64,000 nucleotides of DNA from Musicola paradisiaca NCPPB 2511 (GTDB taxonomy: Bacteria > Pseudomonadota > Gammaproteobacteria > Enterobacterales > Enterobacteriaceae). How positions within the stretch are numbered: the stretch's first letter is position 1; every line of letters begins with the position of its first letter. A program made the position numbers and the translations under genes. The notes beneath the pieces are model-generated. The model was not told the DNA's origin and made no database searches. It worked only from the letters and a program-made list of their open reading frames with translations. Positions 31,036-39,385 of the stretch are shown here, piece after piece. The stretch lies in the NCBI RefSeq assembly GCF_000400505.1, contig NZ_CM001857.1, positions 4,150,374 through 4,214,373 of the forward strand. The letters are read 5' to 3'.

Positions 31036-31626
31036 GTGCTGGATAGAATTAAAGTCTGTTTTACCGAGAGCATCCAAACCCAGATCGCGGCAGCGGAAGC
31101 ATTACCTGATGCCATATCGCGCGCGGCCACAAGTATGGTGCAGTCGCTTCTGAACGGTAACAAAATCCTGTGTTGTGGCAACGGAACCTCTGCCGCCAAC
31201 GCACAGCATTTTGCTGCAAGCATGATTAATCGTTTTGAAACCGAACGCCCCAGCCTCCCGGCGGTGGCACTTAACGCCGATAACGTGGTCTTAACAGCTA
31301 TCGCCAACGATCGCCTGCATGGAGAGGTCTATGCCAAGCAGGTTCGCGCGTTAGGTCATACCGGCGACATACTGCTGGCCATATCAACCCGCGGCAATAG
31401 CCGCGATATTGTCAAAGCCGTCGAGGCGGCAGTGACCCGCGACATGACTATCGTCGCGCTTACGGGTTATGACGGCGGTGAATTGGCGGGTCTATTAGGG
31501 CCACAGGATGTAGAAATCCGGATTCCTTCACAGCGAAGCGCCAGGATTCAGGAAATGCACATGCTGACCGTCAATTGCCTGTGCGACCTGATTGATAACA
31601 CGCTTTTCCCACACCAGAACGATTAA
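31036..31626 (+). CDS. diaA: DnaA initiator-associating protein DiaA
   Basis: A 196-residue SIS-domain protein that binds DnaA as a tetramer and promotes ordered assembly at oriC. The SIS signature [19 protein letters not shown] and [15 protein letters not shown] are intact. A TTG at 31030 opens the frame, but the GTG at 31036 gives exactly the 196-residue length of E. coli DiaA and sits about 10 bases from the TAGGT element, so GTG is preferred. dolP follows after 10 bp. Confidence 0.94.
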   Translation: MLDRIKVCFTESIQTQIAAAEALPDAISRAATSMVQSLLNGNKILCCGNGTSAANAQHFAASMINRFETERPSLPAVALNADNVVLTAIANDRLHGEVYAKQVRALGHTGDILLAISTRGNSRDIVKAVEAAVTRDMTIVALTGYDGGELAGLLGPQDVEIRIPSQRSARIQEMHMLTVNCLCDLIDNTLFPHQND

Positions 31627-31636
31627 GGAGCACTCC

Positions 31637-32209
31637 ATGAGGATATTTTCTTGCATTGCCGTGCTGTCCACCTGTCTGATGCTGCAAGGTTGCATTGGGG
31701 CCGTCGCTATCGGTAGCGCAGTGGCAACTAAATCAGCCACCGACCCGAGATCGGTGGGTACCCAAGTCGATGACGGGACACTGGAATTGAGGGTATCCAA
31801 TGCTCTGGTCAAGGATACCCAGCTACACAAAGAAGCCAGAATTTCCGTGACGGCCTATCAGGGCAAAGTGTTACTGACCGGTCAGGCACCCTCAACAGAG
31901 CTGGCAACGCGCGCCAAACAAATAGCCATGGGCGTAGAAGGCGCTAACGAGGTGTACAACGAGATACGCAAAGGCACGCCAATCTCGTTAGGCACTGCAT
32001 CCATGGATACCTGGATCACCACCAAAATTCGCTCGCAACTGCTGGCCAGCGATACGGTCAAGTCGTCCAACGTCAAGGTGACTACTGAAAACGGCGAGGT
32101 GTTCCTGCTAGGGCTGCTAACCCGTAAGGAAGCGACGTCCGCGGCTGAAATCGCCAGCAAAGTCAGTGGTGTCAAACATGTGACCACCGCCTTCAGCTAT
32201 CTGGACTAA
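31637..32209 (+). CDS. dolP: outer-membrane lipoprotein DolP (YraP), two BON domains
   Basis: A 190-residue lipoprotein that binds anionic phospholipids at the division site and supports outer-membrane integrity and BAM function. Lipobox MLQGC gives lipidated Cys19, as in E. coli. Two BON domains follow (about 45-115 and 123-190), each with the alpha/beta pattern and Gly-rich turns (VLLTGQAPS, VFLLGLLTRKEA). Strong Shine-Dalgarno AAGGAG. I looked for the sigma-E promoter reported for E. coli yraP inside diaA and did not find a convincing one. Confidence 0.94.
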   Translation: MRIFSCIAVLSTCLMLQGCIGAVAIGSAVATKSATDPRSVGTQVDDGTLELRVSNALVKDTQLHKEARISVTAYQGKVLLTGQAPSTELATRAKQIAMGVEGANEVYNEIRKGTPISLGTASMDTWITTKIRSQLLASDTVKSSNVKVTTENGEVFLLGLLTRKEATSAAEIASKVSGVKHVTTAFSYLD

Positions 32210-32231
32210 CCCTCCCCCATCACAGCAATCC

Positions 32232-32256
32232 CAGGGGAGTACCACTCCCCTGTTAT
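32232..32256 (+). terminator. terminator after dolP
   Basis: CAGGGGAGT pairs with ACTCCCCTG across a 3-base ACC loop, 22 bp after the dolP stop; the tail TTATC is only moderately T-rich. Likely the end of the lpoA-dolP transcript. Confidence 0.7.
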
Positions 32257-32320
32257 CTCCCCGTCAGACACCTTATCCATCTGCAACAGACCACCTCCGT
32301 CACCATGGACAAAAAGAGCG

Positions 32321-33622
32321 CTACGGCGCGCCTGTCAAGGTCGGTGGGTTTAACAACCAGATATCCCTGCGAGTGTCCGTACTGACGTTCTGGCGGGCGT
32401 CAGATACGTTATCCCCCGCCAACAACGCGCCATATCCCGTATCGAGCATTCGTTGTCGATAACGTCTGGAGCCAGTGGCTTGCTCCGCTTGCAGTAACAA
32501 CGGCAGCAACCGACTGCTGCTGCGATCCAACGTTTCCCGCGGCCAGGGTTTCGCTTCATCCAGATAAGGGGCCATAAAATCCAGGGCAGTCAACAGGCTG
32601 CTGCCGTTGGGAGTACGATATAACCACAGATTGTCCCCCATTTTGCTGGCCAAATGCGCCATTAGACTGGCAGCCTGCAGATTGAAACAACTGTAATGGA
32701 AAGAGCGGGTACGCTGCATTTCCTCCGGCTGAGAGCCGTCTACTGCAAGCTGGTGATCGAATTTTTGTCGTTGCAGGGCGATCATGGCCTTTACCTTTTC
32801 AGGCATATGTAAATACCAGGCGATGCCGGCTACCTGAACGGCATACCAGCTGCCATGGTTGTTTTTCGCCATCGCTTCCTGTTTGCCGTTACGGCTCGCC
32901 AATAGCCAGTTAAGGTAATCCGACATCCATGTCCTTACCTGCTGCTCATCGTCAGGTCTCCAGCCGGGGGACTTGCTCAGCAGAATCAAGGAATCCACAA
33001 CCCTGGTCGAGAAATATCGACCGTCAAGTACACCGGCACCACGCCCTTGAGTAAGGCCAGGAATCGCCTGCGCATAGTCAAGATTGGGGTTCATGCGCGT
33101 TTCAGGATGAATAAACCAAGTGCGGATCATCGAGATCGCTTTGTCGGCGTACTCCTGCCGGTCAGAGAAATACCACGCTAGCGCCAGTACCTGTAACCGT
33201 TCGGTAAACCCATCCAGACGTATCAAATCGGTATGTTCGTCTTTCGTCCCCGGGTTCACATGACCATCGCGTCTTATCCAGGGTAAGCCATCCTTTTTCT
33301 TCGGATCCGGCCACCAATAGATCGCCAAGCTTAAATAATCATGACGATCCCGCCCAGGCGATATTGAAAGTTTTTGAGTAACCGAGGCATCCGGGATTTT
33401 CAGCGACTTATCCGCAGTACGCAGAAGCTGTTGATACGCAAGTTGAGTCTGTGGCAACGCACGCTTCTGCCGTAGTTGCTGTTTTACCACTGCCAATTGG
33501 TCTGACTGTAGAAACACATAAGCATTACTGTCGTTTTTGTCGTTTCCATCGCTGGCGTGCGCTAGCGCAACCATAAAAAAACACAACCAGATACCAACCC
33601 GAAGAAATGAACAGTGCCGCAC
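32321..33622 (-). CDS. secreted alginate-lyase-family (PF05426-type) protein
   Basis: A 433-residue predicted periplasmic polysaccharide lyase. A Sec signal peptide ends near AHAS (residue 24). Family marks include YWWPDP (102-107), the catalytic-type block KNNHGSWY (253-260) and the RTRSFHYSCFNL segment (305-316) with a candidate catalytic Tyr310. These belong to the alpha/alpha-toroid alginate-lyase family, whose members cleave alginate, glucuronan or related uronate polymers; substrate here is unknown. Translation begins with GTG at 33622 behind a perfect AGGAGG. It lies 94 bp downstream of mtgA, where E. coli has no such gene, so it looks accessory. Confidence 0.8.
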   Translation of the reverse strand: MRHCSFLRVGIWLCFFMVALAHASDGNDKNDSNAYVFLQSDQLAVVKQQLRQKRALPQTQLAYQQLLRTADKSLKIPDASVTQKLSISPGRDRHDYLSLAIYWWPDPKKKDGLPWIRRDGHVNPGTKDEHTDLIRLDGFTERLQVLALAWYFSDRQEYADKAISMIRTWFIHPETRMNPNLDYAQAIPGLTQGRGAGVLDGRYFSTRVVDSLILLSKSPGWRPDDEQQVRTWMSDYLNWLLASRNGKQEAMAKNNHGSWYAVQVAGIAWYLHMPEKVKAMIALQRQKFDHQLAVDGSQPEEMQRTRSFHYSCFNLQAASLMAHLASKMGDNLWLYRTPNGSSLLTALDFMAPYLDEAKPWPRETLDRSSSRLLPLLLQAEQATGSRRYRQRMLDTGYGALLAGDNVSDARQNVSTDTRRDIWLLNPPTLTGAP

Positions 33623-33644
33623 GCTTCCTCCTCACGTATCTCGC

Positions 33645-33680
33645 CTATATTGACGCGGAACTATATTGATGCGGAACTAT
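33645..33680. repeat. 16-bp tandem repeat upstream of the lyase gene
   Basis: CTATATTGAYGCGGAA occurs twice head to tail (33645-33660, 33661-33676) with a third partial copy CTAT. On the minus strand it lies 23-58 bp before the lyase start codon and supplies TATAGT-like -10 sequences. Confidence 0.75.
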
Positions 33681-33716
33681 CGCAGATGGCCGACGCCCAC
33701 AAACATCGGTTATCGG

Positions 33717-34451
33717 CTAACGCAGATGGTTTTCAATCAAAAAACCCTCTCCACCTACCTGACGCATCTGGCGGAGAATCCACTGCTGACGCCTGACGAC
33801 ATAGATAGAGGGCTTATCAACACGATAGCGAATCGGGTTAGGCAAAACCGACGCCAACATCGCCGCTTCGCCGGACGTCAGACGACTGGCCGGTTTATTA
33901 AAAAAATGTCGGGAAGCCGCTTCGACACCAAAAATACCAGGCCCAAATTCCGCAATATTGAGATATACCGTCAGGATCCGACGTTTAGTCCATACCAGTT
34001 CGACAATCGCAGTCAGCCCTGCTTCCAGTCCTTTGCGCACCCAGCTTCGTCCATCCCACAACAACAGGTTTTTTACCGTTTGCTGAGACAGCGTCGACGC
34101 GCCGCGAATACTGCCGCCATGACGCTCGTTATGCCTAAGCGCGGCCTGGATGGCGTTGAAGTCAAACCCCCAATGCTGCGGAAATTTTTGATCCTCCGCA
34201 GCAATAACCGCCAGCGGCATTACAGCGGCTATTTCATCCATCGACACCCAATTTGAACGAGCGACATAGGAGAAATCACCGCTGGCCCAGGCGCTGATTT
34301 GCCGATCGATCATCACCGCCGAAAACGGCACCGGCAGAAAAGCAAACAACAAGATCCCTGCCAGCCAGCATGCGCCGGCGGCAAGGAGAATACAGGTAAT
34401 CAAGCGTTTCAGGACTGCGATCATTCGACGCAAAACAGGCGTCGATTTCAT
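33717..34451 (-). CDS. mtgA: monofunctional peptidoglycan glycosyltransferase MtgA
   Basis: A 244-residue GT51 enzyme that polymerises lipid II glycan strands. One N-terminal membrane anchor (about 17-37) is followed by the catalytic motif [14 protein letters not shown] (catalytic Glu in the EDQ), then [17 protein letters not shown] and [15 protein letters not shown]. Length is near that of E. coli MtgA (242). Its start overlaps the elbB stop by 4 bp (ATGA), so the two are co-translated. Confidence 0.95.
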   Translation of the reverse strand: MKSTPVLRRMIAVLKRLITCILLAAGACWLAGILLFAFLPVPFSAVMIDRQISAWASGDFSYVARSNWVSMDEIAAVMPLAVIAAEDQKFPQHWGFDFNAIQAALRHNERHGGSIRGASTLSQQTVKNLLLWDGRSWVRKGLEAGLTAIVELVWTKRRILTVYLNIAEFGPGIFGVEAASRHFFNKPASRLTSGEAAMLASVLPNPIRYRVDKPSIYVVRRQQWILRQMRQVGGEGFLIENHLR

Positions 34452-35101
34452 TCAGTCAATTCCAGCACTCGCGCAACCAACTTTTCAATGCCTACTGCGG
34501 CTTCACTGATCGATTGCGCCAGCATATACGCAGGCGTCGTCACCACTTTATGCCCCATATCGACCACCACTTCATCGACGGGGCAGGAGACATGAATACC
34601 CCCCATTTGCTCAATAGCCGCCGCCGTGCCGCTATCATTACCAATTGTAAGGTGAACAGGAATATCCAGCAGTTTTGGCAGCATAGCCGGAGCGATGCAA
34701 ATGAAGCCAATTGGTTTGTTTTTCTTATGAATGTTATTCGTAAGCATTTTCAGTTCGGCGTCCACCTGACACTCAGCTCCACGGAAAGCAAAATCACTCA
34801 AATTTTTTGCAGCTCCAAAGCCGCCAGGCACAATAAGCGCATCAAGCTGGTCGGCGCTGGCGACTGAAAGCGGCTGGATTTTCCCCCGTGCAATACGTGC
34901 GGATTCCTCTAATACATTACGTTTTTCACCGGTTGTAGCCCCGGTTAGATGATTAATGACATGTCGCTGTTCTTTATCCGGCGCAAAGCAGACAGCTTCG
35001 GCGCCAGCACGATCAATCGCAAGCAGAGTCAAGACAACTTCGTGAATCTCTGAACCATCATAAACTCCACATCCGCTGAGTACGACACCTACTTTTTTCA
35101 T
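34448..35101 (-). CDS. elbB: DJ-1/PfpI-family glyoxalase ElbB
   Basis: A 217-residue class I glutamine-amidotransferase-like protein. The nucleophile Cys lies in [10 protein letters not shown] and the [13 protein letters not shown] block is family-specific. E. coli ElbB shows glyoxalase III activity in vitro and was once linked to isoprenoid synthesis; its role is not settled. It starts opposite the arcZ promoter region and heads the elbB-mtgA pair. ATG 35101 has no clear Shine-Dalgarno. Confidence 0.92.
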   Translation of the reverse strand: MKKVGVVLSGCGVYDGSEIHEVVLTLLAIDRAGAEAVCFAPDKEQRHVINHLTGATTGEKRNVLEESARIARGKIQPLSVASADQLDALIVPGGFGAAKNLSDFAFRGAECQVDAELKMLTNNIHKKNKPIGFICIAPAMLPKLLDIPVHLTIGNDSGTAAAIEQMGGIHVSCPVDEVVVDMGHKVVTTPAYMLAQSISEAAVGIEKLVARVLELTE

Positions 35102-35183
35102 CGTTTATGTCCTATTTCATTACATCAACTAATTGATTTTTTGATTGACAAACACTAATCTACATCACACATTTTAATGATTC

Positions 35184-35214
35184 TTGTAACAACCGACGCC
35201 ATATTTGCTATGGT
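35184..35214 (+). promoter_or_regulatory. putative arcZ promoter
   Basis: TTGTAA (35184-35189) and TATGGT (35209-35214, preceded by TGC, extended -10 like) are separated by 19 bp and would start transcription near 35221, giving a primary ArcZ of about 128 nt against 121 in E. coli. In E. coli ArcA-P represses arcZ; a palindrome ATCAA-CTAA-TTGAT at 35124-35137 lies between this promoter and elbB. Confidence 0.45.
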
Positions 35215-35220
35215 GTGTGT

Positions 35221-35349
35221 TGCCAGAACAACGAAATGATTTTTAACACTTGCGTACCAACTAACCTGAGATCACATGCAGGTGTACCGGTTTCCCTGGT
35301 GTTGGCGCATAATTCGCGCACCCCGGCCTAGGTCGGGGTCATTTTTTTT
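35221..35349 (+). ncRNA. arcZ: Hfq-dependent small RNA ArcZ
   Basis: The 3' part matches processed E. coli ArcZ nearly base for base: TTTCCCTGGTGTTGGCGCA (from 35291), ATTCGCGCACCCCGG, then the terminator stem ACCCCGG/TCGGGGT and eight T residues. ArcZ pairs with rpoS and flhDC mRNAs among others in enterobacteria and, in Dickeya, has been tied to virulence control. Synteny is exact: between elbB and arcB, antisense to arcB. Its T-run overlaps the end of arcB, encoding the final Lys-Lys. The 5' end is inferred. Confidence 0.93.
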
Positions 35350-37678
35350 CAGCTCTCGCTACCCAATCTTTCAATACCTGCACATCCTGTTGCCAGTCGT
35401 GTTTCAGTTCATCAATCCACTCCTGCACATTGTCCCACCAGGCGGGTAATGTCGTGGTCTGAATCTGCTGTGCGACCTGCTGTAAATGCGTAAGCCCCAC
35501 GGAACCGGCAGCCCCTTTGATCTTATGCCCTTCGTCCGCGATGCCCTTCTGATCTCGGGCCGTCATATTGGAATCCAGCACCGCCAGATAGCCGGGCATC
35601 ATCTGCTCAAACATAGCCAGGCTTTGATGAATTAAGCTAGGCCCTACCAGATCCAGATATTGCTCCAGCATGGAGACATCCAGCACACGATTCGACAGCG
35701 ATTCGTCATCCGGATTGTCGTCTTGAGGCAGTTCATCAACATGAACGTCCCAATACTGTTTGATGACTGACGTCAGCGCAGGAACCGCCAACGGTTTACT
35801 CAGCACATCGTCCATACCCGCATCCAGATACGCTTTTTTATCCTTGAGCACGTTAGCGGTCAGCGCCACCAACGGCGGCAAATGCTGCCCGGCATAACGT
35901 TCACGAATCTGCCGGGCAACATCAAGGCCGGTCATGTCGGGAAGCTGAATATCCAGCAACACCAGATCGAACTCATAGGGATCAAACATCGCCAATGCTT
36001 CCTGCCCCGTCATGGCGACTTCAACGCTGCTGCCGAGTTTTTCAAGCACCGAACGAGCAACCACCACGTTAAGCTCGATATCCTCCACCAGCAGGACATG
36101 CAGCGCGGGCAGCGGCAGTTCGTCGCTCTCGTCGCCATCAAGCGTTTCGTCATCCACAGCGGGAGCCACTACCGTCAGCACAAAACAGGAGCCCTTGCCC
36201 AGCTCGCTGGTGACTTGAATATCACCACCCATCGATTGCGCCAAACGTTTTGATACCGCCAGACCGATGCCGGTTCCTGTCGCCGGTTTGCCGCCATGCT
36301 GATCCTTGACCTGGTAATACATGGAAAAAATCTTTTCCAGCTCGTCCGCCGGGATCCCCATTCCGGAATCCTCGACTTCAAAACGCAATCGCTCGCCCTG
36401 CTCACGGGAAACCCGAATAGCAATACGCCCCTGCTGAGTGAACTTCACCGCGTTGCTGATCAGATTCCACAGAATTTGCCTCAGGCGGGTTCCATCCGTC
36501 ATGACGGTCTTGGGCAACGGCTGGCGCAATTCCACATCCAACTGCAACCCTTTGGGCTGCGCGAGCAGCCCTCCCAAATTTTCTAAATCGACAGTGAAAC
36601 CGACAAAATCCACCGGCTGATTGTCTAGTTGAACTTTTCGGCGCTCCTGCTTATCCATCTCAATGACGTCATTGAAAATATTGCCTAACGTGATAGCGCT
36701 AACGTGAATGGTTTTCAGGTATTTTTGTTGCTCGGCATCCAGGTGGGTATCCAGCAGAATACGGCTCAACCCCACAATGCCATTCAATGGCGTGCGCAAT
36801 TCATGGCTAATGGTTGAAATGAAAGTCGTCTTCTCGCGGCTGGCGTTCTCCAGCGCATCCTGATAACGCTTACGCTCGGTAATATCGCGCCCAAACCCCA
36901 TCAACCCATGGCGTTTGCCCATTCGGTCATAGAAAGGCACCTTGCGAATCTCGAAGCAGGATTTACGCCCATCCGGGTACTCCAGCCACTGTTCATAGGT
37001 CAGAGACACATTGTGACGAAACACTTTTTCGTCGGTTTCCATCACCTTATCCGCCACCTCCGGCGGGTAAACATCCTTCGGCGTCAGCCCTATCAACTGT
37101 TTCTGGCTTTTACCAAGCAACAACTCCATCGCCCGATTGCATCCGGAAAAGGCTTTGTTTTCATTGCGGTAATAGACCAGATCCGGCGAAGCATCCAGGA
37201 AGGATCGCAATAGAGCCGACTGCTGTTCCAGTTCAATCTGCGCCTGCTCGCGACGCGCCATCTCCTCGCGCAATTTGCTCACCATCAGTAGGCGGGCTTC
37301 CTCCGCTTTGATGCGATCGCTGATTTCCTGATTCAGTTGGCCGATATTGCCCTGCAACTGCTCATTCAGCTCCTGGTCGCGCTGACGCATCTCCTCCAGT
37401 TTGGCCACTAGCCGGGATAGACGTTGGCGCGACTCCTCCAGCTGTTCAACCACCACAGAAAGGAAATAGACGGCCCAGGGCGTAATCAACAATCCGAAGA
37501 AAATGGAGCGCACCACGTCGATTCGCTCCACCTGTCCGGTAAACAGCATAGTCACCGCCAGCTGTACCACCAGAGCCAGCATCACCAATGCGGAAGCCAG
37601 CAGCAGGGAAAAACGCACCAGCCCCAGTTTCACCATCAAATCAACATAATATTGCGCCAACAGCCGGATTTGCTTCAT
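35339..37678 (-). CDS. arcB: hybrid sensor kinase ArcB
   Basis: A 779-residue tripartite kinase that senses quinone redox state and phosphorylates ArcA and RssB. Two membrane helices (about 22-45 and 58-77) precede a coiled coil and PAS domain. Redox-active C180 and C241 are conserved. Phosphotransfer residues are H292 (ISHELRTPLNG), D576 (receiver, LLDIQLPDMTG) and H718 (HPt, EGHKIKGAAGS). The frame opens at 37708 but ATG 37678 matches E. coli. Its stop lies inside the arcZ terminator on the other strand. Confidence 0.96.
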   Translation of the reverse strand: MKQIRLLAQYYVDLMVKLGLVRFSLLLASALVMLALVVQLAVTMLFTGQVERIDVVRSIFFGLLITPWAVYFLSVVVEQLEESRQRLSRLVAKLEEMRQRDQELNEQLQGNIGQLNQEISDRIKAEEARLLMVSKLREEMARREQAQIELEQQSALLRSFLDASPDLVYYRNENKAFSGCNRAMELLLGKSQKQLIGLTPKDVYPPEVADKVMETDEKVFRHNVSLTYEQWLEYPDGRKSCFEIRKVPFYDRMGKRHGLMGFGRDITERKRYQDALENASREKTTFISTISHELRTPLNGIVGLSRILLDTHLDAEQQKYLKTIHVSAITLGNIFNDVIEMDKQERRKVQLDNQPVDFVGFTVDLENLGGLLAQPKGLQLDVELRQPLPKTVMTDGTRLRQILWNLISNAVKFTQQGRIAIRVSREQGERLRFEVEDSGMGIPADELEKIFSMYYQVKDQHGGKPATGTGIGLAVSKRLAQSMGGDIQVTSELGKGSCFVLTVVAPAVDDETLDGDESDELPLPALHVLLVEDIELNVVVARSVLEKLGSSVEVAMTGQEALAMFDPYEFDLVLLDIQLPDMTGLDVARQIRERYAGQHLPPLVALTANVLKDKKAYLDAGMDDVLSKPLAVPALTSVIKQYWDVHVDELPQDDNPDDESLSNRVLDVSMLEQYLDLVGPSLIHQSLAMFEQMMPGYLAVLDSNMTARDQKGIADEGHKIKGAAGSVGLTHLQQVAQQIQTTTLPAWWDNVQEWIDELKHDWQQDVQVLKDWVARAEKK

Positions 37679-37763
37679 CACGAATAGTTCCCCTCTGTGA
37701 ATCCGCAAATCATACCGTAAAACTATCGGCGGAGCGGTAACTTAGCGGTTGATTTGCGAGCAG

Positions 37764-38702
37764 CTACGAAGGCGAATGTGAGATTGCATGAAACGGTTGC
37801 CCTAAAGCGGAACCCTGCACGCCATGCAAGAGCAGGTAGTCGTGGATGGCGACCATTCCCGTCCAGCGATTCTCGCACCAGACGGGCGCCAACAGCGTGG
37901 GGCGACGCGCGCTGGCGGAAATACGATGGTAGACGATGGACGGCGGCGTATGTCTGATCATCTCACCGGCGATACCGACATACTCATCCAGCGACAGCGC
38001 AGTGAGGCGTCCGGCTCGCCAGGCTTTCGCCATGATGCTGCCTTCAACGACATGCAGCGGATGGAGTTTGATCCCCTCTACGCCTGTATCCGCCACACGA
38101 TCCAGCGTCATCAGACAGGCACGTTTGTCTTCGCCGGGCAATCCAACGATCAGATGGCAGCAGACTTTAAGCCCCCGCGCTCTGGCCCGCCGGGCCGTTT
38201 GCTGGTAGCACGCGAAATCATGCCCACGATTGATGCGATGCAGTGTACGGTCATGCGCGCTTTGCAGACCCAGTTCCAGCCAGACTTCATACCCTTGCTC
38301 CCGGTAGCTCTCCAGCAAGTCCAATACGGCATCTGGCACGCAATCGGGACGGGTGCCTACGCACAACCCCACCATGTCCGCCTGCTGCAACGCCTGCTGG
38401 TACATGGAGGACAGTACCTGAACCTCGGCATAAGTGCTGGTGTAGGCCTGAAAATAAGCGAGATAGCGGTTGGCCCGGTTGATTTTTCCCGCTTGGCTAG
38501 CGAGTTGTTCCGCGATGCTGCGCTGCTGCATCTGTTCATCGGCGAACGACGCGACATTACAGAACGTACAGCCGCCGCGGCCCAGCGTTCCATCGCGGTT
38601 TGGGCAGCTAAATCCGCCGTGCAGTGTCAGTTTATGGATCTTTTCTCCATAGCGGCGCTGCAGATCGCCGCCAAACATATTGATTAATTTTTGCAGTTGC
38701 AT
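37764..38702 (-). CDS. yhcC: radical SAM protein YhcC
   Basis: A 312-residue radical-SAM protein. The cluster motif is SCPNRDGTLGRGGCTFC, i.e. CX11CX2C, close to the N-terminus. Conserved GLCVGTRPDCVPDAVLDLL and KLHPLHVVEGSIMAKAW link it to the Elp3-like MiaB/NifB branch, but no reaction is established. Start chosen by homology (MQLQKLINMFGGDL at 38702); a further ATG five codons upstream is equally lacking in a strong ribosome site. Divergent from gltB with a 683-bp gap. Confidence 0.9.
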   Translation of the reverse strand: MQLQKLINMFGGDLQRRYGEKIHKLTLHGGFSCPNRDGTLGRGGCTFCNVASFADEQMQQRSIAEQLASQAGKINRANRYLAYFQAYTSTYAEVQVLSSMYQQALQQADMVGLCVGTRPDCVPDAVLDLLESYREQGYEVWLELGLQSAHDRTLHRINRGHDFACYQQTARRARARGLKVCCHLIVGLPGEDKRACLMTLDRVADTGVEGIKLHPLHVVEGSIMAKAWRAGRLTALSLDEYVGIAGEMIRHTPPSIVYHRISASARRPTLLAPVWCENRWTGMVAIHDYLLLHGVQGSALGQPFHAISHSPS

Positions 38703-39082
38703 ATGCTGATTCTTCATTTAGCGAAGCAACAGCCTACCTTTATCACCTTTTTCCGGCGATGACCCGGATCAATCCCCCCGACAACCACAAGAGTGCATTT
38801 TTATTCGCTTTTATTGAAAATAAAATCATGTCATTCATGATTAATTTTTCTTATCCGCACTGCGGATTTCATTAAAAGATGACAGGGAAATGAAAAACAG
38901 TGTCATAACGTAAAAAAAACCCACAGACAGAATAAGATGCCAGCAAGTTTCTGTAATACAGCATGTGGCGGTAAAAACAGGATATTACCATAGTGATACA
39001 GCTCACAGTTCAGCCAATCACCTTGCTGGCCCAACGCCTTATTTTTAATGACAAATTCCTTTTAGTTCATATACATAAGCAA
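38703..39082. promoter_or_regulatory. yhcC/gltB divergent control region, promoter part
   Basis: AT-rich in its left half, with no gene recognised. It holds the CRP-type site at 38992-39007 and a likely gltB promoter: -35 ATGACA (39048-39053) and -10 TATACAT (39070-39076). Transcription would begin near 39083, leaving a leader of about 300 nt. Lrp activates gltBD in E. coli and the AT-rich DNA here could hold Lrp sites, but none was pinpointed. Confidence 0.5.
38992..39007 (+). promoter_or_regulatory. CRP-cAMP binding site upstream of gltB
   Basis: AGTGA-TACAGC-TCACA matches the CRP consensus TGTGA-N6-TCACA at 9 of 10 core bases. It lies about 76 bp before the inferred start of transcription. 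CRP is known to act on gltBDF in E. coli. Confidence 0.7.
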
Positions 39083-39385
39083 AATTTATCCCTAAAACAC
39101 CACTCCGGTGCGGGTATTTGACCTGCACAGGGTTTCTCGTTAAGTTGGAAATCCGCTGGAAGCTTTCCCGACGAGCAAACGTCTCGTCATATTTATGCAG
39201 TAAGAAGAAGACTCCCTCATCAAGCAAGTCATACCACTTGTGAGACCTTACGAGAGGCCGGAAAAGAGAGCGGCAATACCCACCGACGCTGCAAAGTCAG
39301 TTCGGTGAGGTGCCGCTCGCGGTTTCAGTGCCCGCAGATTGTGCGGTGGGGAGAGTCATAAGAGCCTGGGGAGGTTCACTTAAAT
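39083..39385 (+). promoter_or_regulatory. structured 5' leader of gltB
   Basis: The inferred ~300-nt leader contains at least four hairpins. (1) GTGCGGGT/ACCTGCAC, 39108-39128, one G-U pair, 5-base loop. (2) GACGAG/CTCGTC, 39170-39188. (3) A long two-part hairpin, GAGCGGCA (39268-39275) with TGCCGCTC (39311-39318), enclosing CACCGA/TCGGTG (39281-39286, 39302-39307). (4) CCGCA/TGCGG, 39332-39346. None is followed by a terminator T-run. No leader-peptide reading frame with a ribosome site was convincing. The gltB ribosome site GGGGAGG is at about 39370-39376. Confidence 0.5.

Noticed and set aside
33614-34256. frames between the lyase gene and mtgA on the plus strand
   Set aside because: Mostly antisense to mtgA; the part outside is the tandem repeat and promoter.
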